In this document: piece after piece, positions 54,095 through 63,111 of the stretch
Position numbering within the stretch: position 1 is the first letter of the stretch
Layout of the letters: each line of letters starts with the position of its first letter
Assembly (NCBI GenBank): GCA_038235275.1
Contig: JBBSUC010000029.1
Coordinates: forward strand, 4,545 to 68,544
Origin: Persicitalea sp038235275
GTDB lineage: Bacteria > Bacteroidota > Bacteroidia > Cytophagales > Spirosomataceae
Reading direction: 5' to 3'
DNA length: 64,000 bases
The notes under the pieces: generated by a model
Database searches by the model: none
Seen by the model: only the letters and a program-made list of their open reading frames with translations
What the model was told of the DNA's origin: nothing
Translations under genes and position numbers: made by a program

Positions 54095-55044
54095 AATTTT
54101 ACCTTGTTCTTTAAATAAAGAATTTTATTACAGACTATTTGGCCAGAAGGTTGAATATTGATAGAAGGATTTTTAGGTTGCTTCAAATATAAACAGGTTA
54201 CAGATTCGAATCTTTGGCTTATGAGAATTGAAGCAATTGTAAAAATTTTGGGCCCAAGAGACAAAAATAAGATATCCCTTTTGTAGATATTATTACTCAC
54301 AATCTCGGCATAAGTTCTGAAAATATATTCAAGATCTTGAATTGGGCATTTGACCCAATGGTTTATATCCCCCTTCAATATAGTTTTAATGTCACTCATA
54401 TTATTTGGTGAATAGTTTGGATCCAAAGAACTCGCAATAATTCCCAACGTAGAGTTCGGTTCGATATCCTCTATCACGGCCTTGACCAGATATGGAGAAT
54501 ATCCCACGCCTAATACTAATAAGGTACGAACATTTGCACTCAAAGACCCTTCATGAGAAGGAAGTGAACTAATTTCGCTATATGTGTAGTCTAGGAATTT
54601 TGCCTTCTCGTATATCCCAATCGAATAAGTTAAGTATACTTCAATGTCCTTTTCTTGTTGAAAACGAAGAAAATTTAGAATACCAGAATACCATAGTCGT
54701 GCCATTGAGGTGTAGTCAACTAAAATACGAACGGTAGCAGTATCATCGAGTTTCGTAAAGATAGTAATCAACTCACTGTAAATACCCTTTTCCTCTGCGG
54801 AAGAAATTAGCACTGCCTTGGAGCCCTTTTCTGAATAGAATAAATCATTTTGCTTTCTAACAGGGTTGTGTTCAAACTCCTTAAAACCTAAGACTAATGG
54901 ATAATGAATTTGCTCAAAATCAATACTTTTTGCGACAAAAGTGGCGCGACTTTCATAACCTGACGCAAATATTCCAATATCGAAAGCAATATCTTTAATT
55001 TCAGATATTGCTATGTTACGTACGCTAATAAGATTAAGCATCAA
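54091..55044 (-). CDS. Unknown-family protein of the putative defence island
   Basis: A 317-residue protein I do not recognise. The pattern is alpha/beta, with hydrophobic strands alternating with helices: FDIGIFASGYESRATFVAKS (21-40), YPLVLGFKEFEHNPVRKQND, TVRILVDYTSMARLWYSGIL (104-123), and a second half starting LLVLGVGYSPYLVKAVIED. GYESR and VDYTSMARLWY look like functional motifs of a Rossmann-like sensor or enzyme. The two halves could be two Rossmann-type lobes. It overlaps the ATPase gene by 11 bases, so it is co-translated. Low GC content, like its neighbours. Confidence 0.75.
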   Translation of the reverse strand: MMLNLISVRNIAISEIKDIAFDIGIFASGYESRATFVAKSIDFEQIHYPLVLGFKEFEHNPVRKQNDLFYSEKGSKAVLISSAEEKGIYSELITIFTKLDDTATVRILVDYTSMARLWYSGILNFLRFQQEKDIEVYLTYSIGIYEKAKFLDYTYSEISSLPSHEGSLSANVRTLLVLGVGYSPYLVKAVIEDIEPNSTLGIIASSLDPNYSPNNMSDIKTILKGDINHWVKCPIQDLEYIFRTYAEIVSNNIYKRDILFLSLGPKIFTIASILISQRFESVTCLYLKQPKNPSINIQPSGQIVCNKILYLKNKVKF

Positions 55045-56869
55045 AATTTATAGATAATTGTTGGAAATTTGGAATACTTGAAAGACGTCGGGAATCACCT
55101 TTCCTAGGTAGAAGCTTAAATCTTGGAGAAAGTATAAAGGCCAAATGAAATACTCCTTCCATTGTTGGCATATAGTCCGGATTTTGCGAGTTTATGTTTG
55201 GATAAATTAATCCTCGTTGAACAGCTCTTTCGATTAACTTCCACTCAATATCGCCAATTGTATTTGTTATCTCAATTGATGATATCTGTTCTAAATTGAG
55301 TTTGTTATTATGGATATGATCGTACATAAAATTTCCAATTGACAAAATAAATTCATGCAATCCCGTTCCAAAGTTTTTTTCGATTCGATAACGATTCAGT
55401 TCACGCTCGGAAATTGACGTGAGAACCATGTTCTGATTGCTGTATGATATTACTGGCTGTGGTAACTCAATATGGATTGGTGATTTTTGCTTGTTATACT
55501 TACCTGATTCGACAACTGATAACATTTCGCTGAATATATCAATCAGCTTCCGAGGGTTAGCATCACCAACATTGATGACAGTTTTTGCACCACAGTACAA
55601 TTCCATATTTGATTTACCCGTTCGTGTTGCCTCATACTCTTTTAAATATAATAAAGCTCTTAATTTTCTCCCGAATTGATTACCAAATTTACCTATTTCT
55701 TTGCTAGCCAATAACTCAACACCCCGTCGCTTGGTAGCTTCGTTGGTATGCTTAAGAAAAAGCGAAAGCGTTTCATTTCCTATCACTAATTCCTCAATAT
55801 TTGCTAAGGTCAGCTTTTTCTTATTAGAATTCAAAATTTCATCATAGGAAATCATTTTATTATCCAATAGATATGATTTTCCGAACAAATCCTGAAAAGT
55901 ATAGTCAGCAAACTCTGGCTTCGACAATTGAGCTCGTTTCTTAAATAACTTGTAAGCGTTACTATTATTAGGAATTGCTCTGTATCCGAAAGAAACATCC
56001 TGATCAATGTATACGTATTCTACATCATGTCGAATATCTAGCGGTACGTTTAAGTTCGTTTCCAGAGTGTAGTGACAATAAGGTAACGTTGTAAATTTAA
56101 AGAAAATATTCCCCATATTCGCTCTCATATAGGAATTCAAGATTCTATGATGAAATTCGTCAAGCATCTCGATTTCGTCAATGCAGACAAACCAGGAAGT
56201 ATAGTCAGGAAATTGAAGTCCCCTACTAATAATCTTTATGCCATCGATAAGCGGATCATAAAGGTCAAGCTCAAAGGTAAGGCCGATCGGCTCTTCGTCA
56301 CGAACGATATTATATATTTTCTTTTCGAGATTACGCTTTGATCGGAGAGTAACAATTCGTTCCAGTTCTAATAGAATATCATCTATTGAAACTATTTTTG
56401 TGGCCTCAGGAAACCAAGTTCTCGAAAGGTTGCGTACTATTTCAACCTCCTTTACAACACGCTCTTCATCCACTTCAATGTAAGCAGAAAGGCAACTCCT
56501 AAATGTTTCAAGCAAAGCGATGCAAGAAGCAATATTCATTAGCCAACGAAAATGATATTCTTTTTCTTGATCATTCTGCCAGTCTTTGTTTTTTAGCCCC
56601 CCTACAAACTTTGTTTTTGTCGATATGTGAATCCCAATGTAAGTCTTATTTAGGATAATATCTTTGGCAATTACATTTTCCAATAAAGACAGATGATCAT
56701 GAGAAAGTACTTTAAGAAGTGCAGTCTTGCCTGAACCCCTAGATCCAATAATAATCTGGTTTTTAGGAGATAATAGTCTTTCAAATGAATGGGTCACTAC
56801 AAAAGTATCAACCAACTCCCTTTTGAGTAGGTAACGCGCATTATGTAGTGCAAACAAATTTCTATTCAT
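55034..56869 (-). CDS. P-loop (ORC/AAA-like) ATPase of the putative defence island
   Basis: A 611-residue P-loop protein. Walker A GSRGSGKT (42-49) comes right after a short N-terminal region (SFERLLSPKNQIIIGSRG). Walker B is FVCIDEIEML (227-236), with acidic DE as in AAA/STAND ATPases. The rest is helical without a known domain. It looks like the ORC-CDC6-type ATPases seen in bacterial defence loci, which act as sensors or DNA-loading motors. It overlaps the upstream phosphoesterase gene by 4 bases and the downstream gene by 11. AT-rich throughout. The function is inferred only from its ATPase core and context. Confidence 0.8.
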   Translation of the reverse strand: MNRNLFALHNARYLLKRELVDTFVVTHSFERLLSPKNQIIIGSRGSGKTALLKVLSHDHLSLLENVIAKDIILNKTYIGIHISTKTKFVGGLKNKDWQNDQEKEYHFRWLMNIASCIALLETFRSCLSAYIEVDEERVVKEVEIVRNLSRTWFPEATKIVSIDDILLELERIVTLRSKRNLEKKIYNIVRDEEPIGLTFELDLYDPLIDGIKIISRGLQFPDYTSWFVCIDEIEMLDEFHHRILNSYMRANMGNIFFKFTTLPYCHYTLETNLNVPLDIRHDVEYVYIDQDVSFGYRAIPNNSNAYKLFKKRAQLSKPEFADYTFQDLFGKSYLLDNKMISYDEILNSNKKKLTLANIEELVIGNETLSLFLKHTNEATKRRGVELLASKEIGKFGNQFGRKLRALLYLKEYEATRTGKSNMELYCGAKTVINVGDANPRKLIDIFSEMLSVVESGKYNKQKSPIHIELPQPVISYSNQNMVLTSISERELNRYRIEKNFGTGLHEFILSIGNFMYDHIHNNKLNLEQISSIEITNTIGDIEWKLIERAVQRGLIYPNINSQNPDYMPTMEGVFHLAFILSPRFKLLPRKGDSRRLSSIPNFQQLSINFDA

Positions 56870-58074
56870 TCTTGCTCATTTACAAATATGATTCTATTTC
56901 CAACTGTTCCTCTACTGAGATTGTATCTGTCTTCAATGTCTTTCAGCAGCTTTTCTTGTTTTGTATTCGGTAAGTATTCCATATCTGCAATTCCTGAGAC
57001 TACATTATCAAAAAAAATAACTTTTTCACCTAGCCCAATTCTCTCAATATTTTGGGAACATTGATCCAAAATCTTTTCAACAGGTGTTTCATTACCGAAG
57101 GGATTTATAAAGTAAATCCCATGATTATCTCGACTCTCTATCCACTCATATAACGTAGGATCATAGGCAAATGACAAAACTTTTCCCTTACATGGCTTTT
57201 CATTAACTTCAATAATGTGGAACAGGTTACCAACGGCCCCTGCAATTTCGGAAGGGACTTCGCAAGAATAACTGCCTGAACATAAAATGTTGATAGTTGA
57301 AGTGCCATTTGGATTGATTACTGAAAAAAAAGGCACGTGTCGGTGTCCATGAATGACGAAGTGAAAATCGAATTCTGATAACAGATCCAACAAAGCCTGA
57401 GCATTCTGTATACAAGAGAATTCACGCCATGTCGGATGTGGATTAGTATATTGATACACATGGTGATGAACTACAAAGACTTTAAGTTTGTCTTCAAAAA
57501 CAGTCAATTCTAACATTTCTCTAAGCTTTGCCACTTGACTTAGCTCAATTAGACCGTAGTGACTTTTTTGTAATGGATCGTCATGCCAAGACGAATTGAA
57601 ACCGAAATACACCACATCATTAAATTCCCACTTCTCAATATATGGTTCTGCCACTAATGCAGATGATGAAAGTCTTGAGAAAATATGTTCAGGATCTTTT
57701 AAAGTATTGTATTTGTGTCGCTTTCTAAGTTCTCGCTCATTTTCTTGAATTGTTGAACCATTTAATACTGACCAATCTACGTCATGATTACCAGGGACAA
57801 AAATTACTTTCGTGTCTTCCATGTGAAGTTCAGAAAGCACCTTGCGCAAGAATACTTCTCCACAATCATATTCAACGAGATTGGATTGATGAGTAACATC
57901 TCCTGGAATTACTAGATAATCAATATTTCCGTTGCTATCCTGATAGATTTTCAGCGCTCTAAGAAATGAACTTACTTGCTTATCATCTTTGCTGTTTCCC
58001 TCTGGATAGGGACAAAGTTCTTTCGTTCTAGCGCGTACCCCAATGTGAAGGTCACTAATTACCAATATTTTCAT
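56866..58074 (-). CDS. Calcineurin-like metallophosphoesterase of the putative defence island
   Basis: A 402-residue protein, first gene of the overlapping trio. Dimetal motifs: ISDLHIGV (D8, H10), IPGDVTHQ (57-63), VPGNHDVDW (GNHD 95-98), VFVVHHHVYQ (201-208) and IHGHRHVPF (GHRH 243-246). The second domain, from ~residue 290, has no known fold. The core is like Mre11/SbcD nucleases and cyclic-nucleotide phosphodiesterases; which substrate applies cannot be decided. In this setting a nuclease or nucleotide-signal hydrolase effector is plausible. No signal peptide, so cytoplasmic. Confidence 0.88.
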   Translation of the reverse strand: MKILVISDLHIGVRARTKELCPYPEGNSKDDKQVSSFLRALKIYQDSNGNIDYLVIPGDVTHQSNLVEYDCGEVFLRKVLSELHMEDTKVIFVPGNHDVDWSVLNGSTIQENERELRKRHKYNTLKDPEHIFSRLSSSALVAEPYIEKWEFNDVVYFGFNSSWHDDPLQKSHYGLIELSQVAKLREMLELTVFEDKLKVFVVHHHVYQYTNPHPTWREFSCIQNAQALLDLLSEFDFHFVIHGHRHVPFFSVINPNGTSTINILCSGSYSCEVPSEIAGAVGNLFHIIEVNEKPCKGKVLSFAYDPTLYEWIESRDNHGIYFINPFGNETPVEKILDQCSQNIERIGLGEKVIFFDNVVSGIADMEYLPNTKQEKLLKDIEDRYNLSRGTVGNRIIFVNEQE

Positions 58075-58524
58075 TTATCTTAAAAGGTAAAGCCTGACAA
58101 GTGTCTTATGATCTTGCCACCGCCTACTTAGAATGTGTCTGATTTGAGAAGATAAAAGAGTCCATTTTTGTACATTATAAGTGCCAGATCGAAAGTAATG
58201 ATACAATTTTGTCTCTGCCATCTTCCCGTATCTCGTAGTTTTCCCAGGTATTAAGTTGTGCGTATGTCTTCCGAAGGGAGACTGCATACTAAAATAAGAG
58301 GCCACTGATGGTCGGCCCCGTTCAACGGCCACCGTCGTCAAAAGCCGCATACTCCGCTAATCCTAATTTAATGGCGAGCCAGTTATATCGTGGCTGTTTT
58401 TTTCAAATATACTTTTTTTTGCGAGAGATTTTAAATATTTAACCATTTAGCTCTTTACACGCAAGAATCCACTTTTCCTCGTCCGTAGGCTTTACGGGAA
58501 CTCGCTTCACTAAATCCCTCCCCC
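58075..58524. other. Island right border with repeat copy and no firm gene
   Basis: About 450 bp. A 91-codon minus-strand frame (58075-58350) runs through repeat copy B (58206-58330) and stops directly before the phosphoesterase start. It has no recognisable domain and looks repeat-derived. Its reading GKTTRYG matches the frame running into the cysS remnant (GKTTKYG). The remainder is AT-rich with a weak AGCCA/TGGCT hairpin plus T-run at 58377-58402. Confidence 0.5.
58206..58330 (-). repeat. Dispersed repeat, copy B
   Basis: Inverted copy of the 39141-39250 repeat. On the minus strand it reads GGCCGTTGAACGGGGCCGAC ... TAGTATGCAGTCTCCCTTCG ... GCACAAC ... ACTACGAGATACGGG. The same order of blocks is present in copy A. 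Confidence 0.65.
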
Positions 58525-60600
58525 TCACTTCCCCCGCGCAATCTCCACATCATGCTCCACCTCCGCCAGCTTCCCCGCAAAGGAAAACGGCTCAGCGGTG
58601 TGGAACAGAAAAGACGGTTGGTTGTACTGTTCGATGGCCGCCGCGTAGTTTTTCCAGTGCGTCACGCACTTTTCCAGCAGGGTGATCGCTTCTTTTTGGT
58701 AAGCCTTTTGGCCGTTTTGGCGATACTTCGCCAGGGCCACGCCCGCCCGCAGCTTGTCGGCAAAGTAGCGCGCGAAGTACGACCAGGCTGCCAGATCGGC
58801 CAATTCGGCGTCCAGCGTGGGCGTTCCTTTGCCCGTCCATTTTTGGGCGATGCCCAGGGAACGCTGCGCAATCCGGTCGAGGCTGTCGGCCAGTTGGGGC
58901 GGCGACAGGATGCCCGGCGCTACCTTTTCCCCATCGGCGAGGTAGGTTTTGATATTGACGAAGCGCAGCGTGTCTAGTACGGGATGGTCGATGATGTTAT
59001 TGATGTCGAAGAGAAAGTGCTTCCCTGCCCCAATCCAATTTCCGAAACTCTCGGTGTAGAGCGACAGGTCGTTTTGGCCCTTGTGGTAGGAAGCAAACAG
59101 CAGCGGCACCCGACTGGCATTTTTCCATCCGACCAGCAAATCTTTGGCTTTATCGGTCCCAAAGCGGTCGGCCAGCAGGTTTTGAAAAACGGTGTCCGGC
59201 GTGGTGTCGTCGTACAGCAACCGCCCCCACGACGCGTACCATAGCCATTGCCGCTGGAAATGCCAGTTCCAGGTCCGGTGCGGACCGTCTTTGCTGATAT
59301 AATCCTTAGCGGGGATTAGCCCCTCCGACCCCACGAAGCAGCCGCCCACGTAGTCGGCGCCGTTGTTGGTGATGAATTCCCGGATGAAATCGGGCTGTCC
59401 CCAGCGCAGCACGAAAAAGTCCTCGTTGCGCAGCGTCCAGACCACCTTGAACTTATCCGACACCGGGTTCCAGTAGGCATCCGACAGCTTGCCGCCGTGG
59501 ACCTGGAACAGGTTGGGCGACGAATGCCCGTGCGACCAGTTATACTTGAATTCCACGTAAGCCTCCGTCACGTCCAGTTCCTCGACCTGCTGTCGGCTGC
59601 GCAAGTCGTTCTCGGCACTGGTGGTGCCGCCCGATTTTTCGTTGGCGGAGAGCGGGGCGCGGTACACGAATTTGATCTTGCGCTTGGCGTCGCGCATCCC
59701 GGCCAGGATGGTGCGGTCGAGCCAGGCGCGGCGCTCGTTGGGGTTTTGGCCGCCCATGCGCTCGCCCAGCGTGATGCCCAGCCCGTCGAGGTCGTCGTAT
59801 TCGTCGATGACCTGCCGGATGATCTCGCGGGTGTAGCGCTCGGTGATTTGGGTCGTGTCGCCCGCGCCGATGTGCGCCCCCTCGTAGTTGCCCACGTTAT
59901 GGGCCCGCGCGAAGGAGGGCGACACGAAAATGTTCCAATTGATGATGTAGGTCTCGATGCCCCGCTCGTGCGCCATGCGGAAAAGCGCCTTCCAGAACAT
60001 TTGCCACTCACCCATCTCGAACTCGTTGAATTGCGTGGCCTCGGGGAAGTTCTTGGGAATGACCATGTAGTGAAACAAATGCTGCGACCACAGCGACAGC
60101 ACGTTGAAGCGGTTTTGGGCCATATTGTCGAGGTAGGCTTCCCAGAAATTCAGGTCGCGGCAGGTCCAGTCGTGCTGAGTCAGGGAGGGGCCATTGCGGT
60201 AGGCCATGTAGGGAAGATTGAACTTGACCGCCCGGAAACTCAGGCGGGGCCGCACGGTTTTGGCCGTGACCTGGGCCAGGCTTTTGCCCCAGCGCAACTG
60301 CTCACCCACGTCCAGCAAGCCGTACAGGGTGCCGTTGTCGTCGCCCGTTTGGAGGAGGAGTTGGTTGCCCCGCCGCTCGATTCGGTAGCTTTCTTTGCCT
60401 AAAGACACCTCGGTCGAAACCACCACGTACGCCGTGGTTGGGGCGGTTTCTTTGACCACGAAGCCTGCTATTTCCACCGATTGCCGGAACTGCCGCAGGG
60501 CGTAGTCTATTACGGGCGATTTGTTGGCCACGGCGATGGTAAGATCCTTGGAGAAAGCCGAAAACGGAAGCAACCAAAAAAGCAGGGCGAGTTTTTTCAT
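58525..60600 (-). CDS. Exported glycoside hydrolase-like protein (GH67-like N-terminus)
   Basis: A 691-residue protein with a signal peptide (KKLALLFWLLPFSAFSKD). Residues ~20-110 resemble the N-terminal domain of alpha-glucuronidases and hexosaminidases (YRIERRGNQLLLQTGDDNGT). A TIM-barrel-like domain follows (RFNVLSLWSQHLFHYMVIPK; RGIETYIINWNIFVSPSFAR; LDGLGITLGERMGGQ, with a candidate catalytic Glu). The C-terminal ~200 residues are helical. Probably periplasmic and acting on plant or algal polysaccharide fragments; the substrate is not known. Divergent from the sugar-dehydrogenase gene over 117 bp. Confidence 0.75.
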   Translation of the reverse strand: MKKLALLFWLLPFSAFSKDLTIAVANKSPVIDYALRQFRQSVEIAGFVVKETAPTTAYVVVSTEVSLGKESYRIERRGNQLLLQTGDDNGTLYGLLDVGEQLRWGKSLAQVTAKTVRPRLSFRAVKFNLPYMAYRNGPSLTQHDWTCRDLNFWEAYLDNMAQNRFNVLSLWSQHLFHYMVIPKNFPEATQFNEFEMGEWQMFWKALFRMAHERGIETYIINWNIFVSPSFARAHNVGNYEGAHIGAGDTTQITERYTREIIRQVIDEYDDLDGLGITLGERMGGQNPNERRAWLDRTILAGMRDAKRKIKFVYRAPLSANEKSGGTTSAENDLRSRQQVEELDVTEAYVEFKYNWSHGHSSPNLFQVHGGKLSDAYWNPVSDKFKVVWTLRNEDFFVLRWGQPDFIREFITNNGADYVGGCFVGSEGLIPAKDYISKDGPHRTWNWHFQRQWLWYASWGRLLYDDTTPDTVFQNLLADRFGTDKAKDLLVGWKNASRVPLLFASYHKGQNDLSLYTESFGNWIGAGKHFLFDINNIIDHPVLDTLRFVNIKTYLADGEKVAPGILSPPQLADSLDRIAQRSLGIAQKWTGKGTPTLDAELADLAAWSYFARYFADKLRAGVALAKYRQNGQKAYQKEAITLLEKCVTHWKNYAAAIEQYNQPSFLFHTAEPFSFAGKLAEVEHDVEIARGK

Positions 60601-60717
60601 TTTGTTTATTGACTTGTTATTGGTAAAAAAGAGCGGACGACGGCTTCTTATATTTAACCTGCCGCCGAGTAATAATCAACCTGCTATTCTCCCTACGATC
60701 CTACTCCCGAAGTCTGC

Positions 60718-62442
60718 ATGAATGCCTGCAAAATCCTGCCATTTTTAGCGCTGTTCTTCCTTTCGCTGGTCAGTAAAGGACAGGTTCCGGCTTATTCTAC
60801 CGACCAGGAAGTCATCCAGCGGGGCAAAAAAACATTCGAGGCGAACTGTCTTTCCTGCCACGGAATCGAGGAAGGTGCCTTTGGGCCGAAGCTGGGCGGG
60901 GTAACGACCGTCAGGCCGTTGTCTGAGTTACTGGACTTTACCAGAAATCCTCAGAAGTACGTCGATCGAGCCGACGTACGAACGGTTGCTTTGGTTTCGG
61001 AATACAAATCCGTGATGCCCGCCTTTGAACAACTCCCGATGGCGGACCTGGAAGCGATATTTGCCTTTATAGACAATGAGACGAAGAAAAAGAATAGTCA
61101 ACCCAAAATAGTAAAGGCGTTCTCCGGCAAGAATAACGATCTGAGTTTTTGCCCGCCCGTTGCGCTGTCCAATCTGTGGATCGAGCTGGAAGATTTCGCT
61201 CAAATACCCCGACAGCAAAATGCTCCCGACGACAAAGGAGTGGCCACCTTACGCACCGACCCAAACGGCGGCGGCGATTTATTTGCGAGCGATCAAATCG
61301 GCCTCGTCTACCGAATTCACGACAGAGTACCACTGGTGTACCTTGACATTCGACAAGAACTGGACGATTTCATTTTCTCACCCGGCATCGGCACCGGACT
61401 GGGTAGTTTCGACTTTCACCCGAGATTCGGACAAAACGGTTTGCTGTACACCACTCACGCCGAAAAATATGCCGGAAGAGCGGCCCTGAATGACAACAAT
61501 TGGAGCGACACGATCGGGGTCGGTCTGCAATGGGTGGTGACCGAATGGAAGACTAGTACGCCAGAAGCGCCGGTTTTTCGAGGGAATAAACGGGAGGTGC
61601 TGAGGATTAACACGCCGACCACCGCCCACGGAATGCAGGACCTCGCTTTTGCCCCCGGATTAAGTGCCGATAATCCTGATTTCGGGTTGTTGTACCTCGG
61701 CGTTGGTGATGGCGGTTCCAACAACATCCGACATCCTGAGCTTTCCCATGATCCGGCCTCGCTGCTGGGTACCATTCTCCGCATCGACCCCTTAGCGAGA
61801 GACGCGCCGACCAAAACCTATGGCTACCCAGCCGACAATCCCTTCGTAAAACGCAAGGTACCGGACGCACGAAAGGAAATTTACGCCTATGGCTTTCGAA
61901 ATCCGCACCGGCTGGCCTGGGACGAGGCAAACGGAAATCGAATGCTGGTGGCCGACATTGGTGAGGCCAACGTGGAGGAAGTCGATGTGGTCGTGAATGG
62001 GGGCGATTACGGTTGGAGCAATCAGGAAGGTTTGTACGGAGTAAATACCAGAATCGACAAGACCGTCCTGTTTGAGTTGAGCGATTCGCAAAAACAAAAA
62101 ATCAACCTGCCGTTCGGGCAATACGACCACAGCGACGGCAATGCGATCAGCGGTGGTTTTATTTACGAAGGCCCGCTTCCGGCTCTGGCGGGTAAGTACG
62201 TTTTTGGGGACATTGTCACGGGCCGGTTATTTTATATGAATATCGACCCGGCTCTGTCCGATTCGACCATTTATGCCATCAATCTGGCCAACGAAGGCAG
62301 AGAATCGTCCATGCGGGAGTTGAGTGGACAGAAGAGAGTACACCTCAGAGTCGGCTATGACCGGGCGACGAAAGAACTCTTTTTGACGACCAAAAAAGAC
62401 GGCATGATTAGGAAAGTGGGTAAAGCTTATCTGAAAAATTGA
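60718..62442 (+). CDS. Cytochrome c / PQQ-type sugar dehydrogenase (GSDH) fusion
   Basis: A 574-residue exported protein (signal LPFLALFFLSLVSKGQ). Residues ~25-115 are a cytochrome c domain with the haem site CLSCH (45-49 region) and a later Met ligand candidate (KSVMPAFEQLP). From ~residue 135 a six-bladed GSDH/sorbosone dehydrogenase propeller follows (FDFHPRFGQNGLLYTTHAEK; HGMQDLAFAPGLS; LLYLGVGDGGSNN; YAYGFRNPHRLAWDEANG; VDVVVNGGDYGWSNQEGLYG). It should oxidise a sugar and pass electrons to the haem. The order cytochrome-first is unusual but occurs in Bacteroidota. It is 9 bp upstream of a DUF1080 gene. Confidence 0.88.
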   Translation: MNACKILPFLALFFLSLVSKGQVPAYSTDQEVIQRGKKTFEANCLSCHGIEEGAFGPKLGGVTTVRPLSELLDFTRNPQKYVDRADVRTVALVSEYKSVMPAFEQLPMADLEAIFAFIDNETKKKNSQPKIVKAFSGKNNDLSFCPPVALSNLWIELEDFAQIPRQQNAPDDKGVATLRTDPNGGGDLFASDQIGLVYRIHDRVPLVYLDIRQELDDFIFSPGIGTGLGSFDFHPRFGQNGLLYTTHAEKYAGRAALNDNNWSDTIGVGLQWVVTEWKTSTPEAPVFRGNKREVLRINTPTTAHGMQDLAFAPGLSADNPDFGLLYLGVGDGGSNNIRHPELSHDPASLLGTILRIDPLARDAPTKTYGYPADNPFVKRKVPDARKEIYAYGFRNPHRLAWDEANGNRMLVADIGEANVEEVDVVVNGGDYGWSNQEGLYGVNTRIDKTVLFELSDSQKQKINLPFGQYDHSDGNAISGGFIYEGPLPALAGKYVFGDIVTGRLFYMNIDPALSDSTIYAINLANEGRESSMRELSGQKRVHLRVGYDRATKELFLTTKKDGMIRKVGKAYLKN

Positions 62443-62451
62443 GTAATTGAA

Positions 62452-63108
62452 ATGAAAAAGTGCTTCGTTTTACTTCTGCTGTTTATTCTCTGCCAAAACG
62501 CTCAGGCCCAGGAATCGGGAGGTTGGGTGTCGTTGTTTAATGGCAAAAATTTGGCCGGATGGTCCGTAGTGGGCGACTCAGCCACTTTCACGGTCGAGGA
62601 AGGGGCTATCAGAATGCACCGCAAGGCCAACACCCGCGAACACACCTTCCTGCGAACGGACAAAAAATACCGCGACTTCATCTTAGAGCTGGAATGCAAG
62701 CAAGAGGAGCGATTTCAGTACGGAATTCTGGTACGCGCCATCCCGGCTCCCGACACGGCGCACGTCCGCTTGTACGGGTATCAGCTCAAATTTGATCAAA
62801 ACAAAAATCGCCGGTGGACGGGAGCTATTTTCGACGATTTCGGCAATACCTGGCAATGGCTATCGACCCTTACCGACAACCCCGAAGCCCAAAATGCCCT
62901 TAAAGAAGCGGGGCAGTGGGATCATTACCGATTTGAATTGCTTGACGATACTATCAAAGTCTGGGTAAACGGCGTGGCGGCCAGTAACCTCGTCAATGGT
63001 AAATATCAAGAAGGGTACATTGCGCTGAAAATTCATTCTTTGGGCAACAATCCAGCGCTCGAAAAGCCAACGGCCTGGGTTAGAAATATCAGGATCATTG
63101 AAAAATGA
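62452..63108 (+). CDS. DUF1080 (3-keto-disaccharide hydrolase-type) exported protein
   Basis: A 218-residue protein with a signal peptide (KKCFVLLLLFILCQNAQA). GGWVSLFNGKNLAGWSVVGD is the DUF1080 start and FILELECKQEERFQYGILVR the central beta-sandwich strand; the end is GYIALKIHSLGNN. Members bind or hydrolyse oxidised glucosides, including 3-keto-glucosides. The neighbouring sugar dehydrogenase would make such oxidised sugars, so the two likely form one periplasmic pathway. They are 9 bp apart and surely co-transcribed. Confidence 0.9.
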   Translation: MKKCFVLLLLFILCQNAQAQESGGWVSLFNGKNLAGWSVVGDSATFTVEEGAIRMHRKANTREHTFLRTDKKYRDFILELECKQEERFQYGILVRAIPAPDTAHVRLYGYQLKFDQNKNRRWTGAIFDDFGNTWQWLSTLTDNPEAQNALKEAGQWDHYRFELLDDTIKVWVNGVAASNLVNGKYQEGYIALKIHSLGNNPALEKPTAWVRNIRIIEK

Positions 63109-63111
63109 TTC

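Noticed and set aside
53282..58074. Island read as a classical type II restriction-modification system
   Set aside because: There is a methylase, but none of the other three proteins shows a restriction-endonuclease motif, and gene order and orientation do not fit.
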